A stretch of 11,295 nt of DNA, from assembly GCA_007133145.1 (NCBI GenBank), contig SLNF01000287.1:1-11295 (forward strand). Direction: 5' to 3'. The DNA is from Nitriliruptorales bacterium. GTDB taxonomy: Bacteria > Actinomycetota > Nitriliruptoria > Euzebyales > Egibacteraceae. Within the stretch, counting starts at the first letter, position 1. Every line of letters starts with the position of its first letter. The translations under genes were made by a program, and so were the position numbers. Below, one piece after another: positions 6,767 to 11,295 of this stretch. A model generated the notes under the pieces. The model was given only the letters and a program-made list of their open reading frames with translations. It ran no database searches and was not told the origin of the DNA.

Positions 6767-7540
6767 CTAGGTGAGGAACTCGAGGATCGCCGCGGCGATG
6801 ACGTCGGGCTGCTCGAGGGACGCCCAGTGGCTTGCCGCCGGCACGACCTTCACCCGCGAGACGGGGATCTGGCGGTGCAGGTCCTCGGTCATCGCGATCG
6901 GCGTCGAGCGGTCGTGGTCGCCGACGAGCAGCAGCGTCGGCTGGCCGATGCGCTCCTTGTCGATGTTCGGCGCCTTCGACAGCGCCCGGCAGGCCTTCGC
7001 GTACTGCTTGGGGTCGTTGCCGAGGAACATCGCGCGCAGCATCCCGGTGAGCTGCGGCAGCTTCGCGTGGGTGCGCGGGGCGAGCGCCCCGGGGACCCAG
7101 TCGTCGACGAGCGCGTCCATGCCGCCCTCCTCGACGGCCTCGGCGCGCTTGGCGTAGGCCTCCTTCGCCGGCGGCTCGAAGTGGCTGATCCCTCCGAGCA
7201 GCACGAGGTTGTCGACGGCCTCGGGCTGGGCGACGGCGACCTGCTGGGCGATGAGCGTGCCCATTGAGTGCCCGACGAGGGTGACCGCCGGGAGCTCGAG
7301 CGCGCTGATGAGCGCGGCGACGTCGTTGGCCCAGGTCTTGATCGAGAACGCGCCCTTGCCGGTGTCGCTGCGGCCGTGCCCCCGCAGGTCAAGCGCGACG
7401 ACGTGGTGGTGCAGCTTCAGCGCCTCGGTCACCCCGTGCCAGGTGTGGAGGTTGCCGCCGAGGCCGTGCACGAGCACGACCGGGGGGCCCTCGCCGGTCG
7501 ACGTGTAGTGGTGACGGACCCCGTTCAGCTCAATGAACAT
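6767..7540 (-). CDS. Alpha/beta-hydrolase fold enzyme (substrate unknown)
   Basis: A 257-residue single-domain alpha/beta hydrolase, probably a cytoplasmic esterase or related hydrolase. The oxyanion-hole segment VLVHGLGG (22-29), DLRGHGRSD (51-59), the nucleophile elbow GHSMGT (90-95) with Ser92, the acid in GDHDRSTP (207-214, probably D210) and the base in ASHW (236-239, His238) form a full catalytic triad. A cap region spans about 118-190. Similar sequences are annotated as esterases, haloperoxidase-like enzymes or 3-oxoadipate enol-lactonase-like proteins; the sequence alone does not choose. The ATG at 7540 is preferred over an upstream in-frame start at 7591 because GGGAG lies 5 bases before it and it begins the fold directly. 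The gene converges on rtcB with only 7 bases between stops and no terminator hairpin. Confidence 0.93.
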   Translation of the reverse strand: MFIELNGVRHHYTSTGEGPPVVLVHGLGGNLHTWHGVTEALKLHHHVVALDLRGHGRSDTGKGAFSIKTWANDVAALISALELPAVTLVGHSMGTLIAQQVAVAQPEAVDNLVLLGGISHFEPPAKEAYAKRAEAVEEGGMDALVDDWVPGALAPRTHAKLPQLTGMLRAMFLGNDPKQYAKACRALSKAPNIDKERIGQPTLLLVGDHDRSTPIAMTEDLHRQIPVSRVKVVPAASHWASLEQPDVIAAAILEFLT

Positions 7541-7568
7541 CCTCACTCCCAATCTTGGTGACCCGCGC

Positions 7569-7574
7569 AGGCTA
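7569..7574 (-). promoter_or_regulatory. Possible -10 element of the alpha/beta-hydrolase gene
   Basis: On the minus strand this reads TAGCCT (TANNNT type), 28 bases before the ATG at 7540. A start near 7562 would give a leader of about 22 bases that contains the GGGAG ribosome site. No matching -35 is visible, so this is a weak call. Confidence 0.3.
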
Positions 7575-7608
7575 ACCCACCGCGTCGCCATTGCCCGCGT
7601 CGGGTGCA

Positions 7609-7620
7609 GCGGTGCACCGC
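7609..7620. repeat. 12-bp palindrome just after the stop of the 229-residue gene
   Basis: GCGGTGCACCGC is its own reverse complement and ends one base beyond the TGA of the minus-strand gene at 7622. As RNA it folds to a 4-bp stem with a TGCA loop, too weak for a convincing terminator. It could equally be a binding site upstream of the hydrolase gene. The rest of the 81-base gap (7541-7621) shows only the candidate -10 noted at 7569-7574. Confidence 0.35.
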
Positions 7621-7621
7621 G

Positions 7622-8311
7622 TCAGCCCTCCTCGCCGGGGTCGAGGTCGGCGCGGGGATCACCGGGCAGCAGGACCTCGTCGTCACCGGAGACGGCAAGT
7701 TCGGAGGCCGGTGGATGGGCCCGACCAGCGGGATCGAGCAACCCGGCACCGCGCGGCCCCGACGACGGAGGCGCATCGGGCAGCCGGGCGACGAGGCGGT
7801 CGAGCAGCCGCTCGAGCGGCGGCCACCAGCGTCCCGCCGCGAGCTCGGCGAGCACCGCGGGCTGCGGGCGCGCAACCGTCGGCACGACCCGGTGGGGGGC
7901 GTGCTCATGGAGCGCGCCGAGGTACCAGTGCCGGCGGGTCGCCGGCCAGTCGTCGGGCGCGAGGACGAGGTAGTAGTCGGGTAGCTCGAGTGCGCCGGCC
8001 TGCGCGGCGCTGCGGGTCTCCTCCACGGCGACCTCGAGCTCGCCGCGGGCGGCCACCCCCGTGTAGGTCCGCGTCCAGGCGTTGGCCACCGCGCCGAGGG
8101 GGTCGAAGCTGCCGACGGCGTAGGTCGCCTGGGTGCGGGCGACCTCCCGGAGCGTCGTCGCCCCCCGCGCGGCGAGTCCGGTGCCGCCCGCCTCGTCGTC
8201 GACGAAGCGCACGTTGCGCGCCGAGGCGAGGCTGCGGGCCGCCTGCCGGGCGAGGTCGCCCTCGGCGGACGCAGCGACGACCGCGACGACGGTGGTCTGC
8301 GCCCGCTGCAT
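7622..8311 (-). CDS. Unrecognised 229-residue protein, translationally coupled to DUF3151
   Basis: I do not recognise this family. The protein has no signal peptide or clear membrane segment. Its N-terminus has a hydrophobic strand, QTTVVAVVAAS (5-15), then a helix and NVRFVDDE (33-40), resembling the start of an alpha/beta fold. The most distinctive part is PDYYLVLAPDDWPATRRHWY (111-130) followed by LGALHEHAPHRVVP (131-144), rich in aromatic and His residues. The C-terminal 50 residues are Pro/Gly-rich, acidic and probably disordered. Its ATG shares one base with the DUF3151 stop (TGATG), so the two are almost certainly co-translated. The coupling and good codon bias support a real gene. A functional link with DUF3151 is an inference. 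Confidence 0.8.
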   Translation of the reverse strand: MQRAQTTVVAVVAASAEGDLARQAARSLASARNVRFVDDEAGGTGLAARGATTLREVARTQATYAVGSFDPLGAVANAWTRTYTGVAARGELEVAVEETRSAAQAGALELPDYYLVLAPDDWPATRRHWYLGALHEHAPHRVVPTVARPQPAVLAELAAGRWWPPLERLLDRLVARLPDAPPSSGPRGAGLLDPAGRAHPPASELAVSGDDEVLLPGDPRADLDPGEEG

Positions 8312-8757
8312 CAGCCCTGCAGGCCGAGGCCGTCGTCGGGGTCCATCTCGGCGAGCAGGACGCGGCAGCGTTCGGCCTCCTCGTCCTCGCCGATCGCCGC
8401 AGCGGCTCGTCCGAGCGCGGCGACGCTGCGCAGCACGCCGTGGTTGGGCGCATGGCTCGAGGGCACCGGCCCCTGCCCGCCCCAGCCGGCCTTGCGCAGA
8501 CGGTCGAGGCCGCGGTGGTAGCCGGTGCGCGCGAAGGCGTAGGCGGCGACGGGGTCGCCGGCATCGAGGGCGTGCTCGGCGAGCCGCGCCCAGGCCTCGA
8601 GGTGGGTGGGCGTCGCCGCCGCGGCGCGCCGCAGCGTCTCGGCCCTCGACCCGGGATCGTGCTCGAGCGCCTCGGCGAGGCGCGCCGTCGCCTCCTCGGG
8701 CTCGGCGTCGAGGTAGGTCGCGTCGGCTCCGTGCAGCGGCAGTCCCTGGGGCGTCAT
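8311..8757 (-). CDS. DUF3151 family protein
   Basis: A 148-residue soluble protein matching DUF3151, a family found mainly in actinobacteria and without a known function. The distinctive core runs through LEAWARLAEHALDAGD (53-68), AAYAFARTGYHRGLDRLRKA (71-90), GWGGQGPVPSSHAPNHGVLR (91-110) and AAIGEDEEAERCRVLL (120-135); the repeated helices resemble a TPR-like arrangement. Length and motif order are typical. The ATG at 8757 has no Shine-Dalgarno. A -10-like AAGACT ends 7 bases upstream, so a leaderless mRNA is possible but less clear than for the SpoIIM and cupin genes. Its TGA overlaps the ATG of the 229-residue gene by one base, making a two-gene operon. The family is sure; the function is unknown. 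Confidence 0.92.
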   Translation of the reverse strand: MTPQGLPLHGADATYLDAEPEEATARLAEALEHDPGSRAETLRRAAAATPTHLEAWARLAEHALDAGDPVAAYAFARTGYHRGLDRLRKAGWGGQGPVPSSHAPNHGVLRSVAALGRAAAAIGEDEEAERCRVLLAEMDPDDGLGLQG

Positions 8758-8804
8758 GGCATCCAGTCTTGCCCGCTGGCGGGTCGCGACACCACCGGGA
8801 CCGC

Positions 8805-8891
8805 GAGCCGCCACTCGCCGCGCTGCGCCGGCCCGGCCTTTGCGACGATTGGCGGATCGCAGTCGTGTGAGTGCGCTGAGCCGCCACTCGC
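8805..8891. repeat. Pair of 14-bp direct repeats GAGCCGCCACTCGC
   Basis: Exact copies lie at 8805-8818 and 8878-8891, about seven helical turns apart and both upstream of the lipoprotein's candidate -10. The same-face spacing would suit a regulator binding two sites, but in DNA this GC-rich the match could be chance. Confidence 0.6.
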
Positions 8892-8915
8892 GGGGCCGCG
8901 CGACCTGGTCCGCCC

Positions 8916-8921
8916 TACCAT
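8916..8921 (+). promoter_or_regulatory. Possible -10 element of the lipoprotein gene
   Basis: TACCAT fits TANNNT and would start transcription near 8928-8930, upstream of the AGGAGG at 8941-8946. The same bases include the in-frame ATG at 8920. If this is the -10, that ATG cannot be used for translation, which supports the start at 8959. No -35 is evident. Confidence 0.35.
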
Positions 8922-8958
8922 GGCGGGCCGGTGCGCGGGGAGGAGGTGGCAGGCCGGC

Positions 8959-9495
8959 ATGGGTCACGAGCGTCGTCGCGCGACGCGCGCCCTCGTCGCG
9001 CTCACCCTCGCCTCGGCCCTGCTCGCCGGCTGCGGCGGCGGTGAGGCCAACCCCGACAACCAGCCGCGCGACGGGCGTGCGGGGATCACCCTCGCCGGTA
9101 CCGTCGACGGCCGGCAGGTCAGCGTGAGGGACGGCGCCCCGCAGCTCGTCTTCCGCGCGTGCGACCCCGCGACCGGCACCGACGACGACGTCTGCATCAT
9201 CACCCAGACCGTCGTGGGGGAGACCTTCGTCCTCGTCTTCGAGAACCCCGCGCTGCTCACCGACGGCGCGGTCCTCGACGTCGCCGGCTCCGACTGCCGG
9301 GGCGAGCAGTGCGAGACGATCACCGAGCACGCCGTCGTCGACGTGCAGGTCGGGGAGGACCGCGTGCGCGCCCGCGGCGGCCAGGTCCTCATCGAGACCG
9401 TCGAGCCGCTCGTGCGCTACCGCGGGGAGGTCCGCCTCGAGTTGCCAGACGGGCGGGTCTCCGGCGACTTCGACGTCATCCCCCGCGACGACTGA
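8959..9495 (+). CDS. Small secreted lipoprotein with four mature cysteines (function unknown)
   Basis: A 178-residue predicted lipoprotein. The n-region RRRATR (5-10) is followed by a hydrophobic h-region (11-22) and the lipobox LLAGC (21-25), so Cys25 should be lipidated and the protein held on the outer face of the membrane. A short Gly/Asn/Asp-rich linker leads into a beta-rich domain (about 42-178). Four cysteines (68, 79, 113, 118) could form two disulfides. The C-terminal stretch includes VRLELPDGRVSGDFDV (158-173). I do not recognise the family. The ATG at 8959 gives a standard signal peptide; AGGAGG lies 12 bases upstream, rather far. The alternative ATG at 8920 adds 13 residues before the signal and is less likely. 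The gene stands alone, diverging from DUF3151 and converging on the cupin gene. Confidence 0.85.
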   Translation: MGHERRRATRALVALTLASALLAGCGGGEANPDNQPRDGRAGITLAGTVDGRQVSVRDGAPQLVFRACDPATGTDDDVCIITQTVVGETFVLVFENPALLTDGAVLDVAGSDCRGEQCETITEHAVVDVQVGEDRVRARGGQVLIETVEPLVRYRGEVRLELPDGRVSGDFDVIPRDD

Positions 9496-9514
9496 GCCGC
9501 GTCCGCCACACCCG

Positions 9515-9554
9515 GGCGCCCCATGCGGTCGCGCCGAAGACCCGCTGGGGCGCC
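9515..9554. terminator. Long GC hairpin between lipoprotein and cupin genes, two-way terminator
   Basis: GGCGCCCCA (9515-9523) pairs perfectly with TGGGGCGCC (9546-9554). Inside, after one bulged base, GCGG (9525-9528) pairs with CCGC (9542-9545), and two further pairs can close around an 8-base loop. The stem starts 20 bases after the lipoprotein stop and ends directly at the cupin stop codon. It fits a shared terminator for the converging genes. There is no T tract, as is usual in GC-rich actinobacteria. Confidence 0.6.
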
Positions 9555-9577
9555 TCACTCGGTCGCGCCGAAGACCC
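9526..9577. repeat. 18-bp direct repeat at the 3' end of the cupin gene
   Basis: CGGTCGCGCCGAAGACCC occurs exactly at 9526-9543 and 9560-9577, 34 bp apart start to start. The second copy encodes the cupin C-terminus (VFGATE); the first lies beyond the stop, inside the hairpin at 9515-9554. The offset of 34 is not a multiple of three. This looks like a partial duplication of the gene end that contributed one arm of the inner stem. Confidence 0.8.
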
Positions 9578-10004
9578 CGCGGAGTCGGTCGAGGGCCCCG
9601 CGGCGCGGCTCGCTGCGGTGCACCGGCCGCCGCGCCGGCCCCTCGTGCAGCGCGGGCAGGTCGGCGCTCGGGCTCGCCGAGGCTTGGAGGATGAGCGGGT
9701 CGGCGCCGTCGTTGCGGAGCCCGTGGGGCACCCCGGCCGGGACGAGGAGCGCTTGCAGCGGCTCGAGGACCGCCTCGGCGTCGGGCGTGACGATCCAGGC
9801 CCGCCCCCCGAGGACCGTATAGACGACGTCGGCCTCGGGCAGTTCGCGCGCGCCGATGTGCTGCCCCGGCTCGAGACAGACGACGTCGATGGCGAGCAGG
9901 TCGGTGGCGAAGACCCGCCGGCTCGAGGCGCGCTCGGCGGTGAAGTCGACATAGTCGCGCAGGTCGGCGGCGATCGGCTCGCCCGGCTCGGGCGTGGCGG
10001 ACAT
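9555..10004 (-). CDS. Single-domain cupin protein
   Basis: A 149-residue small beta-barrel protein of the cupin_2 type. Motif 1 reads PGQHIGARELPEADVVYTVL (46-65) followed by GG, with H49 and acidic residues at 54 and 57 as possible metal ligands; the usual HxH pair is reduced to one His. Motif 2 reads PAGVPHGLRN (89-98) with H94 and N98. The barrel covers about 30-110, and a charged tail follows. The partial metal set suggests a weak or altered metal site, so an enzymatic role is not assured; binding of a small molecule is possible. The ATG lacks a Shine-Dalgarno, and TACGCT ends 7 bases upstream, indicating a leaderless mRNA. The gene diverges from pepA across 89 bp. Confidence 0.88.
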   Translation of the reverse strand: MSATPEPGEPIAADLRDYVDFTAERASSRRVFATDLLAIDVVCLEPGQHIGARELPEADVVYTVLGGRAWIVTPDAEAVLEPLQALLVPAGVPHGLRNDGADPLILQASASPSADLPALHEGPARRPVHRSEPRRGALDRLRGVFGATE

Positions 10005-10011
10005 GCCCGAC

Positions 10012-10017
10012 AGCGTA
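10012..10017 (-). promoter_or_regulatory. Candidate -10 element of the cupin gene (leaderless)
   Basis: On the minus strand this reads TACGCT, a TANNNT match, followed by the seven bases GTCGGGC and then the ATG. The lack of a Shine-Dalgarno and the same 7-base spacing seen at the SpoIIM-family gene support transcription starting at the initiation codon. Confidence 0.45.
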
Positions 10018-10032
10018 GCCGGCGGCGGCCAC

Positions 10033-10038
10033 TAGACT
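10033..10038 (+). promoter_or_regulatory. Candidate -10 element of pepA
   Basis: TAGACT is a good TANNNT match. It predicts a start near 10045 and a leader of about 49 bases ending in the strong ribosome site GGAGGT (10084-10089). A clear -35 is absent. Confidence 0.45.
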
Positions 10039-10055
10039 CGCGCGCCGAGAGCCCT

Positions 10056-10067
10056 GCCGTCGACGGC
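10056..10067. repeat. 12-bp palindrome in the predicted pepA leader
   Basis: GCCGTCGACGGC is its own reverse complement and lies just downstream of the predicted transcription start of pepA, 26 bases before the ATG. It could be an operator site or a small leader hairpin; chance cannot be excluded. Confidence 0.4.
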
Positions 10068-10093
10068 GGCACCACGCTGACCCGGAGGTCGTC

Positions 10094-11295
10094 ATGCCCA
10101 CGTTCGCGTTCCGCAAGCACTCGCCCGACGACGTCGACACCGCGGTGGTCGCGGTCTTCGCCGCCAAGGGCGATGACGCGCCGACGCTGGGCGCGGACGC
10201 GGCGGCCCTCGGCAAGGCGCTCAAGGTCGACCTCGTTGAGGAGCTCGCGGCGCTGCGCTTCACCGGCGAGGCGAACCAGACGGCGCGCATCCCCACGCGC
10301 GGCAAGGCCGAGGCCCCGCTCGCGCTCGTCGTCGGTCTCGGCTCGGAGCCCGACGTCCACGCGCTGCGGGCGGCCTCCGGTGCCGCGGCGAAGGCCGCGG
10401 CGAAGGACGCCGACCTCGCGATCACCGTGCCCGGCGACCTCCTCGCCGGTGAGGCCGGCGTCGCTGAGCGCACCGCGGCGGTCGTCGAGGGGGCAACCCT
10501 CGGCGCCTACGCCTACACCGCCTTCAAGTCCAAGGCGCCCGACGCCCCCGGGGTCGGTGAGGTCGCCCTCCTCGCCGGCGCCGGGCTCAAGGGCGCGGAG
10601 ATCAAGGACGCCATCGCCCCAGCCCAGGCGATCGCCCAGGCGGTGTGCCTCACCCGAGACCTCGTCAACACCCCGCCGCAGGACAAGCGCCCGCCGGCGC
10701 TCGCCGAGCGGCTCGCCGAGCGCGCGAAGGAGGCCGGCCTCAAGGTGAAGGTCCACGACGAGGACGACCTCGCCAAGCGAGGGTTCGGCGGCATCCTGGG
10801 TGTCGGGCAGGGCTCGTCGGCCCCGCCGCGCCTCGTCGAGCTCACCTACAGCAAGGGCCGTCCCGAGCGCCACCTCGTCCTCGTCGGCAAGGGCATCACC
10901 TTCGACACCGGGGGGGTCAGCCTCAAGCCGTCCTCGGGGATGGCGACGATGAAGATGGACATGGCCGGCGCGGCGACGACGTACGCCGCGGCGGTGGCCA
11001 TCGCCGAGCTCGGGCTCAAGCTCAAGGTCACCACCCTGCTGCCGCTCGCCGAGAACATGCCCTCGGGTACGGCCCAACGGGTCTCCGACGTCCTCACCCA
11101 GTACGGCGGCAAGACCGTCGAGGTCATGAACACCGACGCCGAGGGTCGCCTCGTCCTCGCCGACGCACTGGCCTACGCCGCCGAGCAGGAGCCCGACGCG
11201 ATGATCGACGTCGCGACGCTCACCGGCGCCCAGATCGTCGCGCTCGGCTCGAAGATCGCCGGGCTCATGGGCTCCGACGACGACCTCCTCGCCGC
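10094..11295 (+). CDS. pepA: Leucyl aminopeptidase PepA (M17 family), C-terminus cut by window end
   Basis: A cytoplasmic di-metal aminopeptidase that removes N-terminal residues from peptides and acts as a hexamer. The frame is open from the ATG to the window edge: 400 residues of an expected 480-510. The N-terminal domain (about 1-165) is variable and Ala-rich. The catalytic domain starts near 180 with RDLVNTPP (188-195). Metal and catalytic residues are all present: K266, D271 and K278 in GKGITFDTGGVSLKP (265-279), D289 in MKMDMAG (286-292), and D348, E350 and R352 in the M17 signature NTDAEGRL (346-353). Each sits four positions before its Escherichia coli PepA counterpart. The start is fixed by GGAGGT 4 bases upstream (10084-10089). 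E. coli PepA also binds DNA in Xer recombination; nothing here tests that. The last about 100 residues lie outside the window. Confidence 0.97.
   Translation, partial: MPTFAFRKHSPDDVDTAVVAVFAAKGDDAPTLGADAAALGKALKVDLVEELAALRFTGEANQTARIPTRGKAEAPLALVVGLGSEPDVHALRAASGAAAKAAAKDADLAITVPGDLLAGEAGVAERTAAVVEGATLGAYAYTAFKSKAPDAPGVGEVALLAGAGLKGAEIKDAIAPAQAIAQAVCLTRDLVNTPPQDKRPPALAERLAERAKEAGLKVKVHDEDDLAKRGFGGILGVGQGSSAPPRLVELTYSKGRPERHLVLVGKGITFDTGGVSLKPSSGMATMKMDMAGAATTYAAAVAIAELGLKLKVTTLLPLAENMPSGTAQRVSDVLTQYGGKTVEVMNTDAEGRLVLADALAYAAEQEPDAMIDVATLTGAQIVALGSKIAGLMGSDDDLLA

Larger units (their letters stand above)
8758..8958. promoter_or_regulatory. Divergent control region between DUF3151 and the lipoprotein gene
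   Basis: A 201-bp gap between divergent starts and the largest non-coding stretch of the window. It contains a 14-bp direct repeat, GAGCCGCCACTCGC, at 8805-8818 and 8878-8891, 73 bp apart start to start. It also holds a candidate -10 for each gene (AAGACT, minus strand, 8765-8770; TACCAT, plus strand, 8916-8921). No good -35 elements or small reading frames with a ribosome site were seen. Confidence 0.5.

Noticed and set aside
7541..7591. N-terminal extension of the alpha/beta hydrolase to a start at 7591
   Set aside because: The extra 17 residues do not resemble the family, and a ribosome site sits directly before the ATG at 7540.
8920..8958. Upstream ATG (8920) as the start of the lipoprotein
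   Set aside because: It would put 13 residues before a standard signal peptide, lacks a ribosome site and overlaps the candidate -10 TACCAT. The ATG at 8959 gives a normal lipoprotein signal.
8311..10473. A 720-codon minus-strand open frame running from within pepA through the lipoprotein gene into DUF3151
   Set aside because: Only its last 148 codons match a known family (DUF3151, start 8757). The upstream part is antisense to the lipoprotein and pepA genes and is low complexity.
9476..11077. A 533-codon open frame on the minus strand opposite pepA and the cupin gene
   Set aside because: Its sequence is the mirror of well-supported genes, has no family motif, and such long antisense frames are routine at this GC content.
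1..11295. CRISPR arrays, insertion sequences, phage genes, tRNA or rRNA genes
   Set aside because: No regularly spaced repeats, transposase or phage motifs, or tRNA/rRNA-like sequences were seen. The repeats found are short, local and in coding tails or gaps.

Overview
The window is very GC-rich (visibly above 70%), with C/G third codon positions throughout, GTG as well as ATG starts and TANNNT-type -10 elements. A DUF3151 gene and a clustered MoxR/DUF58/SpoIIM/RDD set point to the chromosome of an actinobacterium. The RtcB-archease pair would fit a deep-branching or environmental lineage, but that is inference. I see no mobile elements, CRISPR arrays, rRNA or tRNA genes, and the base composition shows no obvious foreign island.

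Layout: (1) 1-4624 is a membrane/chaperone neighbourhood of unknown cellular role. It holds a MoxR AAA+ ATPase and a DUF58 protein co-transcribed on +, a SpoIIM-family membrane protein on -, and an RDD-family membrane protein on +. The last two diverge from a 41-bp gap containing a perfect inverted repeat. (2) 4780-6759 is an RNA ligation/repair pair, archease (-) and RtcB (+), divergent across 141 bp. (3) 6767-8757, all on -, holds an alpha/beta hydrolase, an unrecognised 229-residue protein and a DUF3151 protein; the last two overlap by one base (TGATG). (4) 8959-9495 (+) is a small secreted lipoprotein with four cysteines in its mature part. (5) 9555-10004 (-) is a single-domain cupin. (6) 10094-end (+) is leucyl aminopeptidase PepA, cut by the window edge at residue 400.

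Twelve genes make eight strand switches, so most are single-gene or two-gene transcription units. The short divergent gaps (41, 141, 201 and 89 bp) must hold the promoters. Two of the convergent gaps hold strong GC-rich hairpins suited to two-way termination. Two starts (SpoIIM, cupin) and possibly a third (DUF3151) lack a Shine-Dalgarno sequence but have a -10-like element ending exactly 7 nt upstream, which predicts leaderless mRNAs. Functionally, RtcB-archease is the clearest partnership: archease speeds RtcB guanylylation and turnover. MoxR-DUF58 is the second, an AAA+ ATPase with a vWA-like client. I found no clearly unprecedented system. The least understood parts are the 229-residue protein coupled to DUF3151, and the SpoIIM/RDD control region.
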